NCBI GenBank assembly: GCA_021851165.1
Contig: JAJZJN010000010.1
Location: 1 to 35,741 of the forward strand
DNA length: 35,741 nucleotides
Direction: 5' to 3'
From: Actinomycetes bacterium
Lineage (GTDB): Bacteria; Actinomycetota; Acidimicrobiia; Acidimicrobiales; JAJZJN01
Below are positions 15,911 to 23,032 of this stretch, one piece after another. The notes beneath the pieces were generated by a model that worked only from the letters and a program-made list of their open reading frames with translations, searched no databases and was not told where the DNA came from. Position numbers and translations under genes: made by a program. The number at the start of each line of letters is the position of its first letter. Positions within the stretch are counted from its first letter, which is position 1.

Positions 15911-17295
15911 CCGGCTTGGGCACTACGGCGCTCGATCTGTCGCTCGTCCACAGAATCCATGTGGTAGGGGTCGGAGGCGCGGGCATGAGTGCGATCGCCG
16001 CGGTGCTCAGGGCCATGGGTCAGGAGGTGACGGGCAGCGATCTGAAGTGGGCCCCGCTGCTTGACCGGCTGAGTGCAGCGGGTGTGACAGTAGATATCGG
16101 CCATACGGAGCGCAACGTGGCGGAAGCTGATGTGGTCGTGGTGTCGAGCGCCGTTCCCGACTGCAACGTCGAGGTGGCGGAGGCTCGTAGGCGTGGCATA
16201 CCGGTGCTGCGCCGCTCCGAGGCGCTCGCGTCGATTGCGGCGATGCGTCGATGCATCGCGGTGGCAGGCACCCACGGTAAGACCACGACGACGTCCATGC
16301 TCGCTCTTATACTCGTCGAGGCGGGCTTCAAGCCGTCGTTCATGATCGGTGGAGACGTGAACGAGATCGGCACCAACGCAGTGTGGGATACGGGGGAGTG
16401 GCTCGTGCTCGAGGCGGACGAGAGCGACGGCACGTTCCTCTCGCTCGATGTGGAGGTGGGCGTGGTCACGAACCTCGAAGCGGACCATCTGGAGCACTAC
16501 GGAGACTTCGACTCCCTGGTGACGGCATTCGATACGTTCTGTGCTGGCGCTCGAGACGGCGTGATCGCCGGAGCCGACAGTGAGTGGTCGGCGCGCGTGG
16601 GATCTCGCCACCACGCGGTGCTGGTGGGGCAGTCGGCGGATGCCGATTGGCAGATATCCGGCTTGAGCCTCGGGCGCTCGGGCTCGCGCTTCGAGCTCGT
16701 ATCGCCCGGCTTGGATGACGTGGGATTGACTCTCGCGGTTCCTGGCTCGCACAATGCCCGTAACGCGGCCGTGGCTGCAGTGGCGGCTATGCGTGTCGGC
16801 GTGCCACCTGACGCCGCCAGGCGTGCCCTCGCACGTTTCGCTGGTGTGGCAAGGCGTTACGAGTACCGGGGCGAAGCCGGCGGTGTGGAGTTCATCGACG
16901 ACTACGCGCACCTGCCTTCGGAGGTGGCGGCCACGGTGCAGACTGCGAGGGCCGGCGGCTACGACAGGGTTGTCGCTGTGTTCCAGCCACATCGCTATAC
17001 GAGGACGGCCGCTGTGTGGGAGGAGCTCGGGGGCTCCTTCGCAGGGGCCGACGTCGTGGTGATAACCGACGTCTATCCGGCTGGGGAGGCACCGCTGCCA
17101 GGGGTGTCGGGAAACCTGGTGGCTCAGTCCGTCGAACGCTGTAATCCGGGCCTCGAGGTCGTCTATGCCCCGAACAGGGCTGAGCTGGGCAAGACCGTGG
17201 GTAGGCTGCTCAGGGCGGGCGACTTGTGCTTGACGATGGGTGCAGGCGATCTCACGACCCTCCCGGACGAGCTCCTGTCGGATCGGGCGCGGTGA
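15907..17295 (+). CDS. murC: UDP-N-acetylmuramate:L-alanine ligase MurC
   Basis: MurC adds L-alanine to UDP-MurNAc, the first peptide step. The N-terminal nucleotide-binding domain has HVVGVGGAGMSAIAAVL and VSSAVP; the ATP loop AGTHGKTTTTSM is at about residues 120-131; EADESDGTFL, TNLEADHLEHYG and DDYAHLPSEV are present, and the third domain carries FQPHRYTRT. It is 462 aa. TTG 15907 overlaps the murG stop (TTGA), with GGAGG about 8 bp upstream. The typical metal-binding DDYAHHP motif here reads DDYAHLP, with Leu in place of the second His; this is a small deviation and the remaining motifs are intact. Confidence 0.95.
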   Translation: MTGLGTTALDLSLVHRIHVVGVGGAGMSAIAAVLRAMGQEVTGSDLKWAPLLDRLSAAGVTVDIGHTERNVAEADVVVVSSAVPDCNVEVAEARRRGIPVLRRSEALASIAAMRRCIAVAGTHGKTTTTSMLALILVEAGFKPSFMIGGDVNEIGTNAVWDTGEWLVLEADESDGTFLSLDVEVGVVTNLEADHLEHYGDFDSLVTAFDTFCAGARDGVIAGADSEWSARVGSRHHAVLVGQSADADWQISGLSLGRSGSRFELVSPGLDDVGLTLAVPGSHNARNAAVAAVAAMRVGVPPDAARRALARFAGVARRYEYRGEAGGVEFIDDYAHLPSEVAATVQTARAGGYDRVVAVFQPHRYTRTAAVWEELGGSFAGADVVVITDVYPAGEAPLPGVSGNLVAQSVERCNPGLEVVYAPNRAELGKTVGRLLRAGDLCLTMGAGDLTTLPDELLSDRAR

Positions 17296-18248
17296 GCGCT
17301 CGGGCGGAGCCCATGCAGTACGTGGCATCTGCAATGGGTTCGCTTGCGTCTCTGGATGTGCCACTTGGGCCGCGTACCACCTACAGGGTCGGTGGTAGGG
17401 CGGATCTGCTGGTGGAGGCTCGAAGCGAGCACGACTTGTCCCGTCTCGCCGATGCCTTGGCTGGGGCGTGGCCCGACGGCGTGGCCCCGGTGATGGTGAT
17501 GGGCAAAGGCTCGAACACGCTGGTTGCCGATGCGGGCTTCCGGGGTGTGGTGGTCGTGCTCGGAAGGGACTTCGACTGGGTCTCGATCAAGGGGACCAAC
17601 ATGAGCGTGGGCGGGGCGACAAGCTTGCCGGTGGCAGCCCGCCAGAGCGCGACCGCCGGGCTTAGCGGCCTGGAGTGGGCTGTCGGGGTGCCTGGGTCGA
17701 TCGGTGGGGCGGTGCGTATGAATGCCGGTGGCCACGGCTCGGACATGGCGGCGGTGCTGACACGGTATCGATCCATAGATCTGGCAACCGGCGAGACTGT
17801 CGAGCGCGCTGCGGATTGCCTGGAGCTGGGCTACCGCAGCTCCTCGCTCAAGCTCACCGAGGTGGTGCTCCAGGTTGACCTGGAGCTCGTCGAGGCAGAT
17901 CCCGATGAGTGCAGGCAGAGGATAGCGGAGGTGGTCGCGTGGCGGCGGGCGAACCAGCCGGGAGGATCTAATGCGGGATCGGTGTTCACGAACCCAGTGG
18001 GCGATAGCGCCGGGAGGCTGATCGACGCTGCCGGGATGAAGGGACGGCGCATAGGCACCGCTGTCGTATCCAAGAAGCATGCGAACTTCATCCAGGTCGA
18101 CGATGGTGGGTCGGCTGACGACGTCTGGACGTTGGTCGATGTCGTTAGGCGGGAGGTCATGCGACGCTTCGGGGTGGAGCTCGTCGCCGAGCTCAGGATG
18201 GTCGGTGACTTCGTTCCCTCGACCTCGAGTAGAGATGGAGGGTTATGA
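17292..18248 (+). CDS. murB: UDP-N-acetylenolpyruvoylglucosamine reductase MurB
   Basis: This FAD- and NADPH-dependent enzyme completes UDP-MurNAc synthesis. FAD contacts are seen in the YRVGGRADL start, GKGSN (residues 71-75) and GVPGSIGGAVRMNAGGHG (about 132-149). The proton-donor serine is S230 in NAGSVFTNP, equivalent to E. coli Ser229, and SKKHANFIQV follows. It is 318 aa, like the shorter type II enzymes. GTG 17292 overlaps the murC stop by 4 bp, and the murB stop overlaps the ftsQ ATG. Confidence 0.95.
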   Translation: MSARAEPMQYVASAMGSLASLDVPLGPRTTYRVGGRADLLVEARSEHDLSRLADALAGAWPDGVAPVMVMGKGSNTLVADAGFRGVVVVLGRDFDWVSIKGTNMSVGGATSLPVAARQSATAGLSGLEWAVGVPGSIGGAVRMNAGGHGSDMAAVLTRYRSIDLATGETVERAADCLELGYRSSSLKLTEVVLQVDLELVEADPDECRQRIAEVVAWRRANQPGGSNAGSVFTNPVGDSAGRLIDAAGMKGRRIGTAVVSKKHANFIQVDDGGSADDVWTLVDVVRREVMRRFGVELVAELRMVGDFVPSTSSRDGGL

Positions 18249-19030
18249 GCCGAGGTGATGGCTTGGACCCGCGTATGCGTGCCAGGCGGGCCGAGGTGGA
18301 CCAGGCGCGGAGGCGTCGTCGGCGAAGATCTCTTCTTGGCGTCGTCGGTGTGATCGTGGTCCTGGCTGGCTTCTTGGCCGTGCTGTACTCGCCGATCTTC
18401 TCGGCGCGCCATGTGGCTGTGATCGGCGCGGGTGAGACGCCAGCCGGCGCGATCATCGCGGCGGCGGGGCTCGTTGGCCATCCGCCTCTCGTGGACGTGA
18501 ACCCAGCCGAAGCCGCTTCGCGGGTGGAAGCCCTACCGTGGGTTGGCACTGCCATCGTGAAGCGTCACTGGCCCGATTCGGTGACCGTCGATGTCACCGA
18601 ACGCGCCGCCGTCGCGTTGGTCCCCAGCAGCGGCGGAGGCGGCTACCTGGTCGATCGAACCGGCAGGATCCTGGCGGTGACCAGACATCCTCCAGCGTCC
18701 CTGCCGTCTCTTCACGTTCCCGTAGCTCCTGGTCGGCCAGGGTCGTGGCTGGCCTCGCCGAGTGGCGCGGGCTTGGACGTGATCGTGAACCTCACACCGG
18801 CGTTGTCCGGCTGGGTGCGAAGCGTGGACGTGTCGGCTGCAGGGCAGGTCGATCTGGATCTGACCGGCAAGCTTTTCGCCGTAGTCGGCCCGCCCACGGA
18901 GGTCAGGGCCAAGCTCGAGGCACTGGCCAGCGTGCTCGCCTCGGGACTTTCAGGACCGGCGACCGTCGACGTGCGCGTTCCTCAGGAGCCGACAGTGACT
19001 CCAGGGTTGCCGGCCGGCGCGGCCGGATGA
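18245..19030 (+). CDS. ftsQ: divisome protein FtsQ (POTRA domain)
   Basis: FtsQ is a bitopic protein that links FtsL/FtsB to the divisome. A strongly basic cytoplasmic head (RRRRRRR at about 22-28) precedes one membrane helix (SLLGVVGVIVVLAGFLAVLY). Next is a POTRA domain with FSARHVAVIGAGETPAGAIIAAAGL, PWVGTAIVKRHWPDSVTVDVTERAAVA, and the FtsQ-type beta domain with YLVDRTGRIL. It is 261 aa. ATG 18245 overlaps the murB stop (ATGA). A 16-bp stretch inside its 3' end is repeated just after the stop. There is no ftsA between ftsQ and ftsZ, as usual in actinobacteria. Confidence 0.92.
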   Translation: MSRGDGLDPRMRARRAEVDQARRRRRRRSLLGVVGVIVVLAGFLAVLYSPIFSARHVAVIGAGETPAGAIIAAAGLVGHPPLVDVNPAEAASRVEALPWVGTAIVKRHWPDSVTVDVTERAAVALVPSSGGGGYLVDRTGRILAVTRHPPASLPSLHVPVAPGRPGSWLASPSGAGLDVIVNLTPALSGWVRSVDVSAAGQVDLDLTGKLFAVVGPPTEVRAKLEALASVLASGLSGPATVDVRVPQEPTVTPGLPAGAAG

Positions 19031-19054
19031 ACTTCGGATGCCGGCCGGCGCGGC
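19008..19054. repeat. 16-bp direct repeat flanking the ftsQ stop
   Basis: TGCCGGCCGGCGCGGC occurs at 19008-19023 (inside ftsQ, before its stop) and again at 19039-19054 (just after it). The two copies are identical and 31 bp apart. It looks like a small duplication of the ftsQ 3' end; GC bias makes chance similarity somewhat more likely. Confidence 0.75.
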
Positions 19055-19068
19055 TAGGGTGTGGTCGC

Positions 19069-19097
19069 TTGACCTGTTGACGGCCTGGCCGTATGGT
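19069..19097 (+). promoter_or_regulatory. candidate ftsZ promoter
   Basis: TTGACC (19069-19074) and TATGGT (19092-19097) are 17 bp apart, the same -35 hexamer and spacing as at the mraZ promoter. Transcription would begin near 19104 and give a leader of about 165 nt before ftsZ. An overlapping TTGACG (19077-19082) could serve a second start but lacks a good -10. Confidence 0.65.
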
Positions 19098-19108
19098 TAG
19101 GTAGCCTC

Positions 19109-19122
19109 AGTCGGTGCCGACT
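19109..19122. promoter_or_regulatory. 14-bp palindrome just downstream of the ftsZ promoter
   Basis: AGTCGGTGCCGACT has two 6-bp arms around TG (an odd centre pair). It begins about 5 bp after the predicted transcription start, a normal place for a repressor operator, or it could form a small hairpin at the 5' end of the ftsZ leader. No known regulator is assigned. Confidence 0.4.
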
Positions 19123-19270
19123 CAAGGTGTGGTCGAGGGTCAGGTTCTCGGCGCCGGCACGTCCAGCCCGACCGTCGAACGGGGGTCTCGGCAACAGGAT
19201 CCGGGCAGTCATGACACGAGTTGCATAGTGACGCAGGGTGTGTAGCGCAGGGTATGGACGAGGAGGATCG

Positions 19271-20368
19271 ATGACCGGTCCAGCGCAGACTAATTATTTC
19301 GCCGTTATCAAGGTCGTGGGTGTCGGTGGTGGTGGCGTCAACGCCGTCAACCGCATGATCGATGCCGGCTTGAAGGGCGTCGAGTTCATAGCGGCGAACA
19401 CCGACGCACAGGCGCTGCTGATGAGCGACGCGGACTTGAAGTTGGATATAGGCAGGCAGCTTACGAGAGGGCTTGGTGCCGGAAGTGATCCGGAGGTTGG
19501 ACGCCAGGCAGCCGAAGAGCATCGAGGTGAGATCGAGGAGGCGCTCAAGGGTGCCGACATGGTCTTCATCACGGCTGGCAAAGGAGGCGGCACCGGTACT
19601 GGAGCGGCACCCGTTGTCGCGGAGGTTGCCAGGTCATTGGGCGCGCTCACTATAGGTGTGGTCACGCGGCCGTTCTCCTTCGAGGGACGCCGGCGTTCCG
19701 TCCAGGCCGAGCAGGGTATCCAGCGTTTGAAGGAGAAGGTCGACGCGATCATCATCATCCCCAATGATCGCCTTCTCACCGTCTCGAACGACAAGACCTC
19801 GATGGTGAACGCGTTCAAGATGGCCGACGAGATACTGCTCCAGGGAGTACAGGGCATCACCGACCTGATAACTGTCCCGGGTCAGATCAACACGGACTTC
19901 GCTGACGTGAGGATGGTGCTGTCCAATGCCGGAACGGCCATCATGGGAATCGGTCAGGCTTCCGGTGAGGGACGGGCCGTGAACGGAGCGAGAGCCGCCA
20001 CCACGAGCCCGCTTCTGGAGGCCTCGATCGAGGGTGCGAGGGGAATCCTGGTCAACATTGCCGGCGGGCCTGAGCTCGGCTTGCTCGAGGTCAACGAAGC
20101 CATGGAGATCATCCATGGTGTCGCGCATCCAGATGCCAACATCATTTTTGGCAACGTCATAGACGAGTCGATGGGCGATGACGTCCGTGTGACGGTAATA
20201 GCCGCCGGGTTCGAGCGCTGGGATGAAGGTCACATCGGTGACCCCGGCCCGCGCGAGCGTAGCCAGGTTATAGGTGGGGACCAGCCGGCCACGGATATCT
20301 TCGCGACGGCAGACGACGGGGTGGATCTAGGCGACGATGAGTTCGACGTGCCATCGTTCCTTCGCTGA
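19271..20368 (+). CDS. ftsZ: cell division GTPase FtsZ
   Basis: FtsZ is the tubulin homologue that forms the Z ring. The tubulin signature GGGTGTG is at about residues 105-111, NTDAQAL is near the N-terminus, and the T7 loop with catalytic acids is NTDFADV at about 207-213. The body is full length (365 aa in total) with a short linker and the C-terminal peptide [11 protein letters not shown], the docking site for SepF and other partners. ATG 19271 has a strong AGGAGG upstream (19261-19266), the best site in the cluster, which suits high expression. It has its own promoter in a 240-bp gap after ftsQ. With no FtsA in the cluster, SepF (encoded about 1.7 kb downstream) is the likely membrane anchor. 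Confidence 0.98.
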   Translation: MTGPAQTNYFAVIKVVGVGGGGVNAVNRMIDAGLKGVEFIAANTDAQALLMSDADLKLDIGRQLTRGLGAGSDPEVGRQAAEEHRGEIEEALKGADMVFITAGKGGGTGTGAAPVVAEVARSLGALTIGVVTRPFSFEGRRRSVQAEQGIQRLKEKVDAIIIIPNDRLLTVSNDKTSMVNAFKMADEILLQGVQGITDLITVPGQINTDFADVRMVLSNAGTAIMGIGQASGEGRAVNGARAATTSPLLEASIEGARGILVNIAGGPELGLLEVNEAMEIIHGVAHPDANIIFGNVIDESMGDDVRVTVIAAGFERWDEGHIGDPGPRERSQVIGGDQPATDIFATADDGVDLGDDEFDVPSFLR

Positions 20369-20406
20369 GCGTAGGGCCTCGTTGCGCAGGGCCGATAGCA
20401 GGTACC

Positions 20407-20425
20407 CTGCCTGGAAGCCAGGCGG
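20407..20425. terminator. hairpin after ftsZ (possible terminator or attenuator)
   Basis: An 8-bp stem with one G-T pair and an AAG loop: GCCTGG AAG CCAGGC extended by two pairs. It lies 39 bp after the ftsZ stop and before pgeF. No T-run follows, so it could equally reduce read-through or protect the ftsZ mRNA 3' end. Confidence 0.35.
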
Positions 20426-20473
20426 TCGGCACCGCGAGTCCTCCGGTACGCAGCGCGACGCCCGGGCTGGGAG

Positions 20474-21190
20474 ATGAGTTCGGCACTGCGCATAGCAGGT
20501 ACTCCGGTGCTCGCCTATTGGACAGGACGATCCGAGGGCGACTTGTCGGCACTGGGCTCTGCTGGTGGGCGACTGGCCACAGACGCGCTCCAGGTTCGGG
20601 TAAGGCGCACCGCGGGGATCCCCGCGGATCTCGCTGTCTACGCGATGCACCAGGTTCACGGTTCCGGTGTTGTGATAGTGGAAGGTGGGGAGGGAGCTGG
20701 TTGCCTGGCCAGTGCCGCGCCCGAGGCCGACGCCCTCGTGGCGCCAAGGGGAGGTTCGTGCCTGGTCGTCTTGACGGCGGACTGCGCCCCGATCGCCCTC
20801 GGCTCGCCCGAGGGAGTCCATGGTGTGGTCCATGCAGGCTGGAAGGGCCTTCTGGCTGGGGTAGTAGAGAAGGCAGTCGGAGCCATGCGAGAACTTGGGG
20901 CCAGCGAGGTCTTCGCCGCGCTAGGGCCTTGCGTGCATGCATGTTGCTACGAGTTCTCCTCCTCCGATCTGGATCAGGCTGCGCTACGGTTGGGCGGGTC
21001 GGTGAGGGGCACCACGACCGGGGGAGAGCCGGCGATGGACCTTCCAGCAGGCGTGCGTGAGGCGCTTCGTGCCTCGGGTGCGAGGCTCGCGTGGGAGGCA
21101 GATGCCTGCACGGCGTGCAGCCCGGAGTGGTTCTCCTACCGGGCAAGCGGCGATGTACAACGCCAGGCTCTTCTGGTGTGGAACGGATGA
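20474..21190 (+). CDS. pgeF: PgeF/YfiH-type multicopper-oxidase-like (laccase domain) protein
   Basis: Members of this family (YfiH, YlmD, PgeF) have been described as purine nucleoside-processing enzymes and as peptidoglycan-editing factors that prevent misincorporation at the MurC step. The metal site residues are visible: H62 in MHQVHG, C104 in TADCAPIA and H120 in HAGWKGLL; a conserved C-terminal cysteine region (DACTACSPEWFSYR) is present. It is 238 aa. ATG 20474 is the first in-frame start but the GGGAG abuts it without spacing. It overlaps yggS (ATGA). Its place after ftsZ is conserved in Gram-positive bacteria, consistent with a cell-wall role. Confidence 0.9.
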   Translation: MSSALRIAGTPVLAYWTGRSEGDLSALGSAGGRLATDALQVRVRRTAGIPADLAVYAMHQVHGSGVVIVEGGEGAGCLASAAPEADALVAPRGGSCLVVLTADCAPIALGSPEGVHGVVHAGWKGLLAGVVEKAVGAMRELGASEVFAALGPCVHACCYEFSSSDLDQAALRLGGSVRGTTTGGEPAMDLPAGVREALRASGARLAWEADACTACSPEWFSYRASGDVQRQALLVWNG

Positions 21191-21972
21191 GCGGTCATGC
21201 CGGACCCCACGAGCCGGTTGCCCACGAGCCGGTTGCCCACGACCCGGTTGCCCACGACCCGGTTGCCCGTGATGTCGAGCGCGCCGAGGGCTATCTGCTA
21301 GATCGGGTGAGCGAGCGACTGTCCAGAGTGAGGGACCGTATAACGGCTACAGGCCGGGATGCGGCCAGTGTGAGGATCGTGGCGGTGACGAAGGGGTTCG
21401 GTGCTCCTGCCATCCGGGCGGCGTTCGAAGCCGGGCTGATGGACATAGGGGAGAATTATGCCTCGGAGCTGCTGAGCAAGGCGGCTGTTTCCGATCTGCC
21501 TGCGGTGCGCTGGCACTACATCGGGGCCATCCAACGCCGCTCGGTTGCCCGGCTGGCCCCGATAGTGGGATGTTGGGAGACGCTGTGTAGGTCCCAGGAG
21601 ATCGAGACCGTCGCGCGCAGGGCACCGGGAGCATGCGTATTGATCCAGGTCGACCTGACCGATTCCACGAGATCACCCTCCAGGAGTGCGACTGCTTTGC
21701 GCAATGGCTCTCCTCCTGACGAGGTGCCTGGCCTGGTCGCTGAGGCAGTCTCGGCCGGGTTGGACGTGGAGGGTCTCATGGCAGTTGGGCCCAGGGGATC
21801 TCCTGAGGCGGCCCGCCCCGGGTTCCGCCTGGTGGCCGAGCTGGCAAGATCGCTCGGTCTTCGGGAGCTGTCCATGGGCATGACCGACGACATGGAAATT
21901 GCCCTGGAGGAAGGCTCCACGATACTACGTGTGGGGCGCGGTCTGTTCGGGGATCGCCTTCACACCGGTTGA
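21187..21972 (+). CDS. yggS: YggS/PLPBP-family pyridoxal phosphate homeostasis protein
   Basis: The protein is a single-domain alanine-racemase-N fold protein that binds PLP and buffers vitamin B6 pools. K69 in VRIVAVTKGF should bind PLP; IGENYASELLSKA, WHYIGAIQRRS, GLMAVGP, LSMGMTDDMEIALEEGSTILRVGRGLFG match the family, with SMGM-D replacing the common SMGMS-D. The first 30 residues contain four HEPVA/HDPVA pentapeptides from a 15-bp repeat and are not part of the fold. ATG 21187 overlaps the pgeF stop. It is the last gene before a strong hairpin. Confidence 0.9.
   Translation: MSGHAGPHEPVAHEPVAHDPVAHDPVARDVERAEGYLLDRVSERLSRVRDRITATGRDAASVRIVAVTKGFGAPAIRAAFEAGLMDIGENYASELLSKAAVSDLPAVRWHYIGAIQRRSVARLAPIVGCWETLCRSQEIETVARRAPGACVLIQVDLTDSTRSPSRSATALRNGSPPDEVPGLVAEAVSAGLDVEGLMAVGPRGSPEAARPGFRLVAELARSLGLRELSMGMTDDMEIALEEGSTILRVGRGLFGDRLHTG
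21208..21267. repeat. 15-bp tandem repeat at the yggS 5' end
   Basis: Four units: CACGAGCCGGTTGCC twice, then CACGACCCGGTTGCC twice. The single G-to-C change turns Glu into Asp (HEPVA to HDPVA). The array begins 21 bp after the start codon and keeps frame. The unit differs from the other arrays in this window. Confidence 0.95.
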
Positions 21973-21984
21973 ACGGAAGATTCA

Positions 21985-22017
21985 GACAGGCGACCCGCTT
22001 TTGGCGGGTTGCCTGTC
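21985..22017. terminator. strong 14-bp stem hairpin closing the dcw operon
   Basis: GACAGGCGACCCGC (21985-21998) pairs with GCGGGTTGCCTGTC (22004-22017) over all 14 positions (one G-T) around a 5-nt loop TTTTG. It starts 12 bp after the yggS stop. The following bases are TCAAAAATA, so there is no U-tract on the plus strand; actinobacterial terminators frequently lack one. It separates yggS from sepF. Confidence 0.65.
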
Positions 22018-22087
22018 TCAAAAATACGCTCCTATCCACCCCGCAGCTGTGGTCGACGCACTACGCTGTTAGCCGAGGAGGCATGCG

Positions 22088-22636
22088 ATGGCGGCTGGTT
22101 TCATGAAGAGGACTATGGCCTACCTGGGGTTGGCCGATGACGAGTACGACGAGTACGACGAGTACGAGCCGCGGATGTCGGCACCGTCGCGCATGGCCGC
22201 GCCGCGTTCTGCCATGTCTGACGGCTATGACGACCAGGCGACAGTCCAGGCTCCAGCGTCATCGGGTGGTTCGATACGGACCTTGACGCGAGAGGAGCCG
22301 GTGGCTGCTTCGAGTGTCACGCCGCGTCCCTCCGTGGTGCGGGCCATCCCAGCCGAGACGGCCGCGCGCGTTCACATAGTTGCCCCGACCGAGTTCGGCG
22401 ATGCTCAGCACATAGCTGATCGGCTACTCGCGAACCAGCCTGTCATCGTGAACATGCAGGTCGCCGATCGCGAGCTGATGCGGCGCATCATCGACTTCTG
22501 CAGCGGGGCCACGTATGCCCTCAGCGGTAAGATGGAACGTGTGGCGGACAGGGTGTTTCTCGTGACGCCGACCAACGTGAAGGTGTCGGCAGAGGAGCGC
22601 CAGCGGCTTCAGGAGAATGGTCTGCTGCGCCCTTGA
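22088..22636 (+). CDS. sepF: cell division protein SepF
   Basis: SepF binds the FtsZ C-terminus and the membrane, substituting for FtsA in many Gram-positive bacteria. The N-terminal amphipathic stretch (MAAGFMKRTMAYLGLADD) is followed by an acidic DEY repeat and a disordered linker; the globular domain from about residue 95 has VHIVAPTEFGDAQHIADRLLANQPVIVNMQ, RRIIDFCSGATYALSGKMERVADRVFLVTPTNVKVS, the family core. It is 182 aa. ATG 22088 has GAGGAGG upstream. TACGCT at 22062-22067 is a possible -10, but no good -35 is seen. Confidence 0.95.
   Translation: MAAGFMKRTMAYLGLADDEYDEYDEYEPRMSAPSRMAAPRSAMSDGYDDQATVQAPASSGGSIRTLTREEPVAASSVTPRPSVVRAIPAETAARVHIVAPTEFGDAQHIADRLLANQPVIVNMQVADRELMRRIIDFCSGATYALSGKMERVADRVFLVTPTNVKVSAEERQRLQENGLLRP
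22139..22165. repeat. 9-bp repeat (GACGAGTAC x3) in sepF
   Basis: Three identical units encode DEYDEYDEY at about residues 18-26 of SepF, directly after the predicted membrane-binding helix. Acidic/aromatic linkers are common in actinobacterial SepF, so length variation here may be neutral. Confidence 0.85.
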
Positions 22637-22698
22637 CACCGACTCCATTTGGATCAGGGATCATCGATTTGCGGTTGGCAAAGGCGGGAGGCTGAACG

Positions 22699-22965
22699 AT
22701 GCGCAACCTACTGCTCACATTGATCCAGATCTATATTCTCGTGCTCATAGCGCGGGCCGTTATCAGCTGGTTTCCAGCGAGGCCCGGGTCCGGTTTGGAC
22801 CACGCAGCCCGGGCGCTGGACCGGGTGACAGAGCCAGTTCTTGCACCCGTGCGGAGGTTGCTTCCCCCGATGCGGATCGGCGGGATGGGGATCGATTTGT
22901 CGTTCATAGTGGTGCTGCTGTTCCTGGAGTTGGTCCTGACCCCGATCGTAGTTCGCCTGGCCTGA
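22699..22965 (+). CDS. YggT-family small membrane protein
   Basis: The 88-aa protein has two hydrophobic segments (LLLTLIQIYILVLIARAVISWF and LSFIVVLLFLELVLTPIVVRL) separated by the family motif TEPVLAPVRRLLPPM, with G-hinge residues. YggT proteins often sit between sepF and divIVA; a link to osmotic tolerance or membrane organisation is reported but the mechanism is not settled. ATG 22699 follows GGGAGG with 7-bp spacing. It is 62 bp after sepF and probably in the same transcript. Confidence 0.9.
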   Translation: MRNLLLTLIQIYILVLIARAVISWFPARPGSGLDHAARALDRVTEPVLAPVRRLLPPMRIGGMGIDLSFIVVLLFLELVLTPIVVRLA

Positions 22966-22995
22966 GCTGTCGGTCGTGCCCGTGGGGTCGATGGT

Positions 22996-23013
22996 CCACC
23001 TGCGCGCAGGTGG
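22996..23013. promoter_or_regulatory. perfect 18-bp palindrome upstream of divIVA
   Basis: CCACCTGCGCGCAGGTGG is a perfect palindrome ending 7 bp before the TATCAT -10 element of divIVA, so it covers the -35 and spacer region. It could be a repressor or activator operator. It could also fold as a 7-bp stem with CGCG loop and act as a terminator for yggT, though no T-run follows. Confidence 0.55.
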
Positions 23014-23020
23014 GTGAGGG

Positions 23021-23026
23021 TATCAT
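23021..23026 (+). promoter_or_regulatory. -10 element for leaderless divIVA
   Basis: TATCAT lies exactly six bases before ATG 23033, so the start codon coincides with the predicted +1. The intervening CCTCCC contains no Shine-Dalgarno sequence, which supports leaderless translation. Confidence 0.55.
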
Positions 23027-23032
23027 CCTCCC

